From Streptomyces bauhiniae (GTDB lineage: Bacteria > Actinomycetota > Actinomycetes > Streptomycetales > Streptomycetaceae), in the NCBI RefSeq assembly GCF_004784475.1, contig NZ_SRRT01000009.1, forward strand, positions 124,001-188,000: DNA of 64,000 bases, in the 5' to 3' direction. Of the stretch, positions 48,803 to 56,765 are shown one piece after another. Within the stretch, counting starts at the first letter, position 1; each line of letters opens with the position of its first letter. A program made the position numbers and the translations under genes. Under the pieces are notes generated by a model. The model was not told the origin of the DNA. It did not search any database and was given only the letters and a program-made list of their open reading frames with translations.

Positions 48803-49262
48803 GGCCCGCCTCCCCGGCGTCGGCGGTGCGCGGGCTCTGCCGCTCGACCAGCTTGGCCAGCCGGCTCAGCATGTCCCGGTGCCGGAACTGGATCACGGTG
48901 TCGAGCACGACGTTGTGCAGCGTGCCGCCCAGCCCGCGCAGCGGGTGCTCGTCCACGATGACGAGGGACTCACCGCCCCAGTCGCGTACGTCGATGGCGA
49001 TGCGGGCGCTGCCGATGGGAACCTTGGCCTCCAGTTCGAGGTACCGGGGTGGCTCGTAGCGGCGCACCACGGTGTAGCCGTCGACGCGGCGCGGGCCGAT
49101 CTTGAGGTTGAAGGCGAGGGACGAGCCCAGCTCCGGCCAGTCGCCGTCGCGGGGTGCGGTCTCGTGGGTGCCCACGACCCAGTCCGCGTAGCAGGAAGGC
49201 TGTTCGAGCACCTTCCAGACGGCGGCCGGCGGACGCCGGATGAGCTGGTACCGGATGGCCAC
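48795..49262 (-). CDS. SRPBCC (polyketide cyclase/START-like) family protein
   Basis: 155 residues from GTG 49262, preceded by AGGAGGAAACC. N-terminal strand-helix VAIRYQLIRRPPAAVWKVLE, central RRYEPPRYLELEAKVPIGSA and RIAIDVRDWGGESLVIVDEH, and a long C-terminal helix (DTVIQFRHRDMLSRLAKLVE) define the fold, which has a hydrophobic ligand cavity. It overlaps the FAD oxidoreductase gene and may bind its lipophilic substrate or product. Confidence 0.86.
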   Translation of the reverse strand: MAIRYQLIRRPPAAVWKVLEQPSCYADWVVGTHETAPRDGDWPELGSSLAFNLKIGPRRVDGYTVVRRYEPPRYLELEAKVPIGSARIAIDVRDWGGESLVIVDEHPLRGLGGTLHNVVLDTVIQFRHRDMLSRLAKLVERQSPRTADAGEAGHG

Positions 49263-49523
49263 GGTTTCCTCCTTCGCGCAGCACCCGGCGCGGGCCGGGA
49301 GCGCCCGCGCACTGCCGCACGAGTAACCCGGTGACCACGGATCACGCGTCCCCGCCCCGAACGGATGACGCGAACGGCCCTCGGGGCGGCGGCCTCGTCC
49401 GGCGTCAAGGCGGCATAAAAGAAGCGTAAAAACTGCCGGAAACTGGCAATGAAATGACCAAGACACTGTGTGACCATTCCGCCAAGCCGGAGATCAGCGG
49501 CGGGCGGAAGGGGGACGGCGCGG
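49263..49523. other. Intergenic region upstream of nfeD-flotillin
   Basis: 261 bp between divergent units. TGCC-ggaaact-GGCA (49434-49448) forms a small dyad in an A/T-richer stretch (49417-49470) likely to contain the nfeD promoter. No gene is supported. Confidence 0.4.
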
Positions 49524-50033
49524 ATGGCCTGGTTTCTTGGAATCGGCATCACGGGGGTCGTGCTGCTCGTCCTGTCGCTGATCTTCGACGGGCTGCTGGA
49601 CGGCCTGTTCGACGGCGCGCTGGGGGGCGCGCTCGACGGGTGGCTGTCGCTGCCGGTCATCGCGGGGTTCCTGTCGATGACCGGCTTCGGCGGAGTCATC
49701 GCCCACGAGGGTCTCGGCGTCGCCCCGGTGGGGGCCACCGCGATCGGCGCGGTGGCGGGGGTGGGCACGGCGTGGCTGACCTACCGGCTGAGCCGGCTGC
49801 TGCTGCGCGACCAGACGGACGCCACCCCGACCGGGAACGACCTGATCGGCACCTCGGGCAACGTGGTGACGGCCATCCCGGCCGGCGGCTTCGGGGAGAT
49901 CCTCGTCCGGCTCGGCGGGCAGACCGTCAAGTTCGCCGCCCGCAGCGCGGTGCCGGTGGCGCGCGGCAGCGAGGTGTGGGTCGAGGCGGTGCCGTCGCCG
50001 ACCTCGGTCGTGGTGCGTCCGGTGGAGCGCTGA
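49524..50033 (+). CDS. NfeD-like membrane protein
   Basis: 169 residues from ATG 49524 (MAWFLGIGITGVVLLVLSLI), behind GGAAGGGGGACGG. Two or three membrane helices (about 3-22, 47-65, 72-92) are followed by a C-terminal OB-fold-like domain (LIGTSGNVVTAIPAGGFGEI, KFAARSAVPVARGSEVWVE), the NfeD1b/YuaF layout. Family members act with flotillins in membrane organisation and stress; the flotillin gene follows 75 nt later. Confidence 0.85.
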   Translation: MAWFLGIGITGVVLLVLSLIFDGLLDGLFDGALGGALDGWLSLPVIAGFLSMTGFGGVIAHEGLGVAPVGATAIGAVAGVGTAWLTYRLSRLLLRDQTDATPTGNDLIGTSGNVVTAIPAGGFGEILVRLGGQTVKFAARSAVPVARGSEVWVEAVPSPTSVVVRPVER

Positions 50034-50108
50034 GCCGTACCCACCGGCTTCTTCAACGCCCCTGACGGGGTGTCACGTTTCAGTGTCTTAACGTATGGGG
50101 GCCTTGAT

Positions 50109-51632
50109 ATGAGTCCTGTGTTCATCGCCGTGGCCGGAGTCGTCGTGCTCCTGGTGCTGCTGGCGCTCACCGTGGTCAGCCGCTACAAGGTGGCCGGGCC
50201 GAGCGAGGCGTTCATCGTCACCGGGCGCCGGGGCAAGAAGTCCACCGACCCGGAGACCGGGCGGGTCTTCACCGACAACAGCGGCCAGAAGGTCGTCGTC
50301 GGCGGTGGCGTGTTCGTCGTGCCGTTCGTGCAGCAGCGGTTCACCCTCGACCTGTCCTCGCGGCACATCCCGGTCGCGGTGCGCGGCGCGGTCACCCTGC
50401 GCGGGGTGAAGGCCAACCTGGACGGCGTCGCCATCGTCAAGGTCGGCGGCACCGAGGACTCCATCCGCGCCGCCGCCCAGCGGTTCCTGAGGCAGCAGGA
50501 CGGCATCGTCGGCTTCACCCAGGAAGTGCTCTCCGGCGCGCTGCGCGCCATCGTCGGCCGGATGTCCGTCGAGGACGTCATCCGCGACCGCGCCGCCTTC
50601 GCCGGGCAGGTCGCCGAGGAGGCCGAGGCCAGCCTGTCCGGGCAGGGGCTCGTGCTGGACGCGTTCCAGATCCAGGACATCACCACCGAGGGCTCCTACC
50701 TGGAGGACCTCGGCCGCCCGGAGGCCGCCCGCGCCAAGCAGGAGGCCGACATCGCGGAGGCCGTCGCCCAGCGGGCCGCCGAGCAGGCCCGGCTCAAGGC
50801 CGCGGAGGAGATCGCCGTCGCCCAGCGGACGTTCGCGCTGAAGCAGGCGGAGATCAAGGCCGAGACCGACGAGGCCGCCGCCCGCGCCGCCGCGGCCGGA
50901 CCGCTGGCCGAGGCCGCCCGCCAGCAGGAGATCCTCCTCGAACAGGAGCGGGTCGCCGAGCGCCAGGCCGCGCTGACCGACCGTCAGCTCGACACCCAGG
51001 TCCGCAAGCCCGCCGACGCCAAGCGCTACGCCGCCGAGCAGGAGGCGGAGGCCCGCAGGGTCGCCCGCGTCAAGCAGGCCGAGGCGGAGCGGCTGGCGGC
51101 CATCGCGGCGGCCGAGGCCGAGGCGGAGCGGGCCCGGCTCACCGGTGAGGGCGAGAAGCAGCGCCGTGGCGCGCTGGCCGAGGCCGACGCCATCGAGGGT
51201 CTCAAGCAGGGCGAGGCCGAGCGGTCCCGCCGTGCGGCGGCCGCCGAGGCGGTCCGGCTGGAGGGCGACGCGGAGGCCGCGGCCATCACCGCCAAGGGCG
51301 CCGCCGAGGCCGAGGCCATGCGCAAGAAGGCGGACGCGTACGAGCAGTACGGCGACGCGGCCGTCCTCCAGATGCTGGTCTCCGTGCTGCCCGAGGTCGT
51401 CGCCAAGGCGTCCGAGCCGCTCAGCGCCGTGGACAAGATGACGGTCATCTCCACCGACGGCGCCGGCCGGATTCCCCGCGCGGTCGCCGACAACGTGGCC
51501 CAGGGCCTGGAACTGCTCGGCTCCACCACCGGAGTCGACCTCACCCAGCTCCTCAAGGGCGTCACCCAGCGCGCCACCGCGAACGTGGAGCGCCCCGCCC
51601 AGGACAACGGCAAGGTCGAGATCACCGGCTGA
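50109..51632 (+). CDS. Flotillin-like SPFH/Band 7 protein
   Basis: A 507-residue flotillin. One N-terminal membrane helix (MSPVFIAVAGVVVLLVLLAL), an SPFH domain (about 25-190), and a long Ala/Glu-rich coiled coil (about 210-420, many EAEA repeats) as in B. subtilis FloT/YuaG. The C-terminal segment (YGDAAVLQMLVSVLPEVVAK) is typical. It organises membrane microdomains together with NfeD proteins. A strong terminator follows the stop. Confidence 0.93.
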   Translation: MSPVFIAVAGVVVLLVLLALTVVSRYKVAGPSEAFIVTGRRGKKSTDPETGRVFTDNSGQKVVVGGGVFVVPFVQQRFTLDLSSRHIPVAVRGAVTLRGVKANLDGVAIVKVGGTEDSIRAAAQRFLRQQDGIVGFTQEVLSGALRAIVGRMSVEDVIRDRAAFAGQVAEEAEASLSGQGLVLDAFQIQDITTEGSYLEDLGRPEAARAKQEADIAEAVAQRAAEQARLKAAEEIAVAQRTFALKQAEIKAETDEAAARAAAAGPLAEAARQQEILLEQERVAERQAALTDRQLDTQVRKPADAKRYAAEQEAEARRVARVKQAEAERLAAIAAAEAEAERARLTGEGEKQRRGALAEADAIEGLKQGEAERSRRAAAAEAVRLEGDAEAAAITAKGAAEAEAMRKKADAYEQYGDAAVLQMLVSVLPEVVAKASEPLSAVDKMTVISTDGAGRIPRAVADNVAQGLELLGSTTGVDLTQLLKGVTQRATANVERPAQDNGKVEITG

Positions 51633-51643
51633 GCCGGGTCGGC

Positions 51644-51676
51644 GAAGGGGGCCCGCCTCGGTGGCGGGCCCCCTTC
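51644..51676. terminator. Strong hairpin between flotillin and PucR genes
   Basis: A perfect 14-bp stem (51644-51657 with 51663-51676) and 5-nt loop lie 11 nt after the flotillin stop and touch the stop codon of the convergent regulator gene. Confidence 0.85.
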
Positions 51677-52736
51677 ACAGTTCCCGCGCGGGCCATCCCA
51701 GCAGCCGGGCCCCGATGACGGCCGTCTGCAAGGTGTACCGGTGCACCGGGTCGGCCGGGTTGTTGCCGGTGAGCTGGTGGATGCGCTCCAGCCGGTACGT
51801 CAGCGCCCGCACGCTCAGCGCCAGCCGCCGCGCGGCCTCCGCGCCCCGGCACCCCGAGTCGAAGTACGCCTCCAGCGTCCCGAGCAGCGGCTCCGCGCCT
51901 CCGCGCGCCTCCCGCAGCGGGCCCAGCGCGCTGAGCACCAGGTCGGCCATCGCCTGCCGGTCCCGCAGCAGCACCGGGTACACCAGCAGATCCGCCGCGC
52001 GCACCACCGGCTCGGGCAGCGTCAGCCGTTCCGCCAGCTCCAGCGTGCTCAGCGCCTCCTCGTACGACTGCACCACGCCGCCCGCGCCCTGCCGGGGGCG
52101 GCCGATGGCGACGCGGCCGCAGTCCGGGGTGGCGCGCACCTGCTCGGCGAAGTGGACGAGCACCTCCTCCTGGTCGCCGGGGGCTATGCAGATCAGCTTG
52201 CCGTTCTTCGTGGTCAGCAGGACGCGCCGCTCACTGAACCGGGTGAGCAGCGCCGACTCCACCTGCCGGGTCACCGGGGCGGTGTCGACGTACGCCTGGA
52301 GGCCCTCCGCGACCGCGACCGCGTGTGCGTGGGACAGGACCAGGCCGAACCGCTCGGCGCGCTCGGCCAGCCGGCCCAGGTCGCTGCGGCCGTACAGCAG
52401 GTCGTCGATGAACTCCCGCCGTGCCGCCTCCTCCTGCCGTACGGCGAGCCGCTGGGCCCGCTCGTACCCCTCGGCGAAGGCGTCCACCGCCTGCTCGACG
52501 GCGGCCAGCACCCCGCCCACCGAGCGCGCCGGGGTGCCGTCGGGCCACGCGGTACGGGTGGCCGCCAGGTGGCCGCGCACCAGCGCCCGGAGACTGTGCC
52601 CCGCCTCGGCGGCCCGTTCGCCCAGGGCGCGCCGCTCGCCCAGTTCCGTACGGGTGGGGCGGCGCCCGGTGCGGGAGACCTCGGCCAGCATCCGTGCGTA
52701 TCCGCCCAGGTACTCGGCCATGTCCAGCTCGGTCAC
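51675..52736 (-). CDS. PucR-family helix-turn-helix regulator
   Basis: A 353-residue regulator, GTG start (ATG 52721 is an alternative). An N-terminal helical sensor region (about 1-110) is followed by a GGDEF-like degenerate middle domain (about 150-260) and the C-terminal PucR HTH: LLGTLEAYFDSGCRGAEAAR, LALSVRALTYRLERIHQLTG. Such regulators control purine, amino acid or stress genes; the target here is unknown, with the divergent region shared with no gene in immediate reach. Confidence 0.9.
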   Translation of the reverse strand: MTELDMAEYLGGYARMLAEVSRTGRRPTRTELGERRALGERAAEAGHSLRALVRGHLAATRTAWPDGTPARSVGGVLAAVEQAVDAFAEGYERAQRLAVRQEEAARREFIDDLLYGRSDLGRLAERAERFGLVLSHAHAVAVAEGLQAYVDTAPVTRQVESALLTRFSERRVLLTTKNGKLICIAPGDQEEVLVHFAEQVRATPDCGRVAIGRPRQGAGGVVQSYEEALSTLELAERLTLPEPVVRAADLLVYPVLLRDRQAMADLVLSALGPLREARGGAEPLLGTLEAYFDSGCRGAEAARRLALSVRALTYRLERIHQLTGNNPADPVHRYTLQTAVIGARLLGWPAREL

Positions 52737-52803
52737 CCCGTGCCCTCCCGCTCTCCCCGACGTGGTCCGTCCGGGGGAGCGTATCCGCAGCCGGGGGTCC
52801 GGC

Positions 52804-53340
52804 CTAGAAGTCGATCTCCTTGGCCGGGACGAGCCGGGCGCCCATGTTGCGCTCCATCATCTCCAGCGCGGCCGACTCCAGATGGGGGTGGATGGAGGCG
52901 ACGGCGTCCGGGGGCACCGTGACCTCCAGATGGCGGATGTGGGCGTCCAGCGCGGAGTACAGCACGCACTGTTCGGTGACCTGGCCGCACAGCACCACGT
53001 GCCGCACGCCCAGTTGCCACAGCAGATACGTCATCGGCGTCTCGTAGAAGATGGAGTGGCGGGCCTTCACCACGAACATCGAGTCGTCGTCCGGCCGGAC
53101 CGGCTCGACGAGTTCGCGGTGCGGGCCGGCCAGTGCGGTGTCGACCAGTTCGCCGTGGTGGGAGCGCCACTGGCCGAAGTGGTCGTTGGCGTAGATCACC
53201 GGCGCGTCCGCCGCCCGCGCGCGGGCGATCAGGTCGGCCACCACGGGCACCACCCGCTCGGCCGAGGGCACCAGCAGCTCGGCGTCCTGGTGCTCGTACG
53301 TGTTGATCATGTCGATCACGATCAGTGCGGGGGCGTCCAT
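52804..53340 (-). CDS. Isochorismatase-family cysteine hydrolase
   Basis: A 178-residue alpha/beta hydrolase of the isochorismatase/nicotinamidase superfamily. The catalytic triad is Asp10 (LIVIDMINTY), Lys92 (FVVKARHSIF) and Cys125 (GQVTEQCVLY), preceded by the cis-peptide segment. The substrate (amide, N-carbamoyl compound or isochorismate) cannot be told. It is divergent from the CBS-domain gene. Confidence 0.9.
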   Translation of the reverse strand: MDAPALIVIDMINTYEHQDAELLVPSAERVVPVVADLIARARAADAPVIYANDHFGQWRSHHGELVDTALAGPHRELVEPVRPDDDSMFVVKARHSIFYETPMTYLLWQLGVRHVVLCGQVTEQCVLYSALDAHIRHLEVTVPPDAVASIHPHLESAALEMMERNMGARLVPAKEIDF

Positions 53341-53456
53341 CTCGCTCCTCTCTGCCTGTCTCCGGCCGAGTACCCGCCTCCCGGAAATGGTGTGAAGCCG
53401 CGCCGTGGGGTACCCGGCAGACGCCTTGCACGAAGCGACGAGAAGGGAGGCCCGTG

Positions 53457-53876
53457 ATGGCCCAGCATGTGCGCGACATCATGACCAGCGAACTCGTGAC
53501 CGTGGAACCGCAGGCGTCGGTGGCGTCCGTGGCCCGGCTGATGCGCGACGAGGACGTGGGCACCGTCCTGGTGACCGAGGGCGGCGAGTTGAAGTGCCTG
53601 GTGAGCGACCGCGATCTGGTGGTACGCGCCTTCGCCGAGGGCGTGGACCCGGACCAGACGACCGTGATCCAGGCCGCCTCGGACGACCTGGTCACCATCG
53701 GGCCGGACGAAAGCATCGACCACGCCGTGGAGTTGATGCGCGAGCACGCCGTCCGCCGGCTGCCCGTGGTGGAGGGCGACGAGGCGGTGGGCATCATCGC
53801 GCTCGGCGACCTGGCCATCGAGCGGGACGAGACCTCGGCCCTCGGCGACATCAGCGCGGCCGAGCCGAACAACTGA
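53457..53876 (+). CDS. Tandem CBS-domain protein
   Basis: 139 residues from ATG 53457 (a GTG one codon upstream is possible), behind GGGAGG. Two CBS motifs: residues about 6-60 (VRDIMTSELVTVEPQASVAS) and 70-125 (ASDDLVTIGPDESIDHAVEL, RRLPVVEGDEAVGIIALGDL). Such Bateman modules bind adenine nucleotides and sense energy state. No fused effector domain is present. Confidence 0.92.
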   Translation: MAQHVRDIMTSELVTVEPQASVASVARLMRDEDVGTVLVTEGGELKCLVSDRDLVVRAFAEGVDPDQTTVIQAASDDLVTIGPDESIDHAVELMREHAVRRLPVVEGDEAVGIIALGDLAIERDETSALGDISAAEPNN

Positions 53877-53887
53877 CGGACGTAGGT

Positions 53888-53925
53888 CTTCGCCCGGCGG
53901 CCCTCGACGCGGCCGCCGGGCGAAG
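53888..53925. terminator. Strong hairpin between CBS gene and small ORF
   Basis: A perfect 15-bp stem (53888-53902 with 53911-53925) and 8-nt loop sit in the 53-bp gap between convergent genes and can serve both. Confidence 0.85.
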
Positions 53926-53929
53926 GGCG

Positions 53930-54133
53930 TCAGTGGGCGGCGGCGCCGAACTCGGCGTGCTGGGTGCGCAGCGCCACCGCCGAATCCTCCTCGGGCGGCC
54001 GGCCGTACCGCAGCCGGCGCGCCTCCTGCCGGGCCTCCCGCATCAGCTCACGGAACTCCTCCTCCGTGAGCCGGCGCCGAGGGCGGGGCAGATTCGTTTC
54101 TCCCGGTTCCTCGCTGTTCCGTTCTTCCGGCAT
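53930..54133 (-). CDS. Small charged hypothetical protein
   Basis: 67 residues from ATG 54133, rich in Arg and Glu, with a predicted helix RRLTEEEFRELMREARQEAR. It has no membrane segment and I recognise no family. The stop is 5 nt from a shared terminator. It starts 14 nt after the DUF3040 stop, so they are probably co-transcribed. Confidence 0.6.
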   Translation of the reverse strand: MPEERNSEEPGETNLPRPRRRLTEEEFRELMREARQEARRLRYGRPPEEDSAVALRTQHAEFGAAAH

Positions 54134-54147
54134 CTTCCGGTCCCCCC

Positions 54148-54519
54148 TCACACCTGCGTCGGATCTATCGGCCACGGCGTCTTCCGGCCGGCCCGCTCCG
54201 CCGCCTCCCAGCGACGGCACGCCCGCACCACCAGACCCACGAGCCCGGCCACGGTGAGCAGCCACACGCCCGCGATCGCCCAGGTCAGATACGACTGCCG
54301 CAGGACGATGTCGAGGCCGAGGAGCGTCAGGGTCACCACCGCGCCGAGGGTCACCCACAGCGCGAGCGCCCGGCGCCGCGCCCGCCGCGCCCAGGTCGCC
54401 GGCCGGCTGGAGACGCGCATGGTGCTCAGCCGCCGGGCGAGCCCCTCGTCCTCGTTCAAGCCCTGCTCTATCTCGGCCAGACTGCGCAATTCCTGCGGGG
54501 TAAGGCTCGGTGCGCCCAC
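54148..54519 (-). CDS. DUF3040 membrane protein
   Basis: 123 residues from GTG 54519 (GTG 54528 is three codons upstream, but AGAGGAA would then abut it with no spacer). The N-terminal SLTPQELRSLAEIEQGLNED is the DUF3040 signature, followed by two membrane helices (about 53-72 and 77-97) and a charged C-terminus. The function is unknown; the family is almost confined to actinobacteria. Confidence 0.83.
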   Translation of the reverse strand: MGAPSLTPQELRSLAEIEQGLNEDEGLARRLSTMRVSSRPATWARRARRRALALWVTLGAVVTLTLLGLDIVLRQSYLTWAIAGVWLLTVAGLVGLVVRACRRWEAAERAGRKTPWPIDPTQV

Positions 54520-54594
54520 CGTGAACACTTCCTCTGAGCTGTTGGTACGACTGCGTGCGGGTATCCGTCTGCTTTGTCCTGAAACGTGAAAAGT

Positions 54595-56079
54595 TCAATC
54601 TCCTGTGCCGTGTTCCGCGACCACCCGTACGGTCTTCAGGCCGGGGTCGGCCGCGTCCGGGAGGTTCATGCCCGCACGGACGCCGGTGACGAGATAGCGC
54701 AGCACGGGCTCGGTGAGCCGTTCGCCCGGCAGCACGGCCGGGATGCCCGGCGGGTACGGCGTGATCATCTCGGCGGCGATGCGCCCCGCCGCCTGCTCCA
54801 CCGGTACGTCGGTGTGGTCGTCGAAGTAGGCGTCGCGCGGCAGCGCGGCCTGGTCCATGCGGAGTTCGTGCGGCTCGGGCACGTCCACTCCGGGCGCGTC
54901 GTGCAGGCTGTCGGCGTGCCGCACCAGGTCCTTCAGCGCCGTCAGCAGCCGGTCCGCCGTCTCGGCGTCGTCGGCGTGGGTGAACTGGGCGCTGATCCGC
55001 CGGTGGTCGAAGAGGTGCAGGTCGATGTGGTGGTGCTCGCGAATCCAGTCACCGGCCCGGTACCCGGTCGTGCCCAGGGCGCCGATGTCCATGACGGAGG
55101 GCAGCGGATCGAAGTCGGCGGCGAGACCGGGACCGCAGAAGTCGTCGGCGTCGTTGACATGGATGCCGTCGATGGACTCGATCTCCTCCCGGACCCGGCG
55201 GGCGAGTCCGAGGGCGCGGCCGATCAGCTCCTCCCCGTGCTGCACCATCTGCCGCCGCCAGGCGTCCATCCCCGCGTACAGCAGCACGCTGGGGCTGGTG
55301 GTGCCGAGAAGGTCGGCGCGGGAGGCCAGCTCGGCCGGGTCGATGAGATCGCCCTGGAGGTGGAAGACCGACCCCTGCTCGAGCCCGCTGCCCATCTTGT
55401 GGATGCTGGTGACACAGACGTCCGCCCCGGCGTCCATGGCCCAGCTCGGCAGGTCGTCGTGGAACGGCAGATGCGCGCCCCACGCCTCGTCGACGATGAG
55501 CGGCTTGCCCCGGCGGTGGCAGACCTCGGCGATGGCGCGCAGGTCGGCCGCCGCGCCGTACGGTGTCGGGCTGGTGACCAGGGCGCCGTCGGCCTCGGGA
55601 TGCTCGGTGAAGGCCCGCTCGTAGGCGTCGGAGGACGGCGGGTGGGCCAGGTGCCGCTCCGCGTCCCACTGGGGCTCGACCCACACCGGGCACACCCCGG
55701 AGAGGATCAGCCCGGCGATCACCGACTTGTGGGCGTCCCGACCGACGAGCAGCTTGCGGTGCGGGCGGGTCACGGCCAGCATCGCCGCCTTGACCGACAG
55801 CGAGCTGCCGCAGGTGGAGAAGAAGGTGTGCTCGGCGTGGACCGCGTCCGCCATCAGCGCCTCGGCCCGCTCAAGGACGCGGCCGCCGCTGAGCCTGCTG
55901 TCCAGGCCGCCGCTGGCCAGCACGTCCCCGGCGAACACCGCCTCGCCCAGCACGGCCACCGCCCGCGGATCGGCTCCGCGTGCCTGCTTGTGGCCGGGCG
56001 GGGTGAAGCCCAGCTCCTTCGCCGCGTGGTAGTCGGACAGTGCGTCGAGTACGGGTGCTTCCTCGTGGTCGAAGGCCAT
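54595..56079 (-). CDS. Orn/Lys/Arg decarboxylase-family PLP enzyme
   Basis: 494 residues from ATG 56079 (ATG 56112 adds 11 residues). A fold-type I PLP protein: FTPPGHKQARGADPRAVAVL near the start, HTFFSTCGSSLSVKAAMLAV, DEAWGAHLPFHDDLP, and the PLP-binding Lys in TSIHKMGSGLEQGS. The C-terminal domain ends ITPYPPGIPAVLPGERLTEP, as in the Orn/Lys/Arg decarboxylase group. It would decarboxylate a basic amino acid to a polyamine or cadaverine; the substrate is not determined. Divergent from a small hypothetical gene. Confidence 0.9.
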   Translation of the reverse strand: MAFDHEEAPVLDALSDYHAAKELGFTPPGHKQARGADPRAVAVLGEAVFAGDVLASGGLDSRLSGGRVLERAEALMADAVHAEHTFFSTCGSSLSVKAAMLAVTRPHRKLLVGRDAHKSVIAGLILSGVCPVWVEPQWDAERHLAHPPSSDAYERAFTEHPEADGALVTSPTPYGAAADLRAIAEVCHRRGKPLIVDEAWGAHLPFHDDLPSWAMDAGADVCVTSIHKMGSGLEQGSVFHLQGDLIDPAELASRADLLGTTSPSVLLYAGMDAWRRQMVQHGEELIGRALGLARRVREEIESIDGIHVNDADDFCGPGLAADFDPLPSVMDIGALGTTGYRAGDWIREHHHIDLHLFDHRRISAQFTHADDAETADRLLTALKDLVRHADSLHDAPGVDVPEPHELRMDQAALPRDAYFDDHTDVPVEQAAGRIAAEMITPYPPGIPAVLPGERLTEPVLRYLVTGVRAGMNLPDAADPGLKTVRVVAEHGTGD

Positions 56080-56199
56080 GTGTCCCGGAGTGCCCGATCG
56101 TCCGCCGGTCATGCCCGCATCGGGGAGGCACATCCGGGGCGGCTCCGGGTACCCGAGCGGACGGCACGAGGTACGACGCCGAGCACAGAGGGAGACACC

Positions 56200-56382
56200 A
56201 TGTCCGACGACGACCGTACGAAGCGTCCCACCACCGCGGTGGGGGAGACGCTGCGGGAGATCGCCGACGCCGAGAAGCCCGAGACGCCGAAGAAGCGTGC
56301 GGAGGAGCGGCGGCACGAGGGCGAGGGGGCGGACGCGATCACCCCGAACACGGAGGCCCAGCGGGAATCCCAGGGCGACTGA
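56200..56382 (+). CDS. Small hydrophilic, probably disordered protein
   Basis: 60 residues from ATG 56200, behind GAGGGAGACACC. It is rich in Lys, Arg, Glu, Pro and Thr (RTKRPTTAVGETLREIADAE, KPETPKKRAEERRHEGEGAD), with no hydrophobic core. The codon pattern is typical of the genome, so it is probably real. I recognise no family. Confidence 0.55.
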   Translation: MSDDDRTKRPTTAVGETLREIADAEKPETPKKRAEERRHEGEGADAITPNTEAQRESQGD

Positions 56383-56765
56383 AGCAGGGCGACTGAACCA
56401 GGGCACGGGCCCGGCGGCGAGCACGACGTCTCACGCAGTACGTTTCACGAGATGAACGTGGCTTCGCCGCCGGGCCCGCCCGTGCGCGGATTTCGGGAAT
56501 TCCGGGCGCCCGCCGCCGGCGGAAGGGCCGCGCGACACCGCAGCAGGAATCAACGTGTGAACTCTGCCGGCCTGGGAACCCCGTGACAGTGCCGCCCCGA
56601 GCGGCGGACCGCGGAGCGCGCCACGTTCCGCATCGCTCCTGCGATCACTTCACATCCGCAGCTCCCCCCCACCTCCCCGTGCGAGCGCGCGTCTCCCCTC
56701 CCCGGTGACGGTCCCGCCCCCTGGCGTACGGACCGGTGCGACTCGGCGCGGGACCGAGGACTCCC
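56383..56765. other. 383-bp intergenic region before the glycoconjugate cluster
   Basis: Contains the large inverted repeat at 56406-56478 and then ~280 bp with no supported gene. It includes an A/T-richer patch near 56545-56570 and should hold the promoter of the cluster. No convincing -10/-35 pair was found. Confidence 0.5.
56406..56478. repeat. 15-bp inverted repeat with 43-nt loop
   Basis: 56406-56420 and 56464-56478 are perfect reverse complements (CGGGCCCGGCGGCGA and its complement). The loop is 43 nt and unusually T/A-containing. It follows the small hydrophilic gene by 24 nt, so it may be its terminator, but the long loop is atypical and it could be a structured RNA or protein-binding site. 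Confidence 0.6.
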
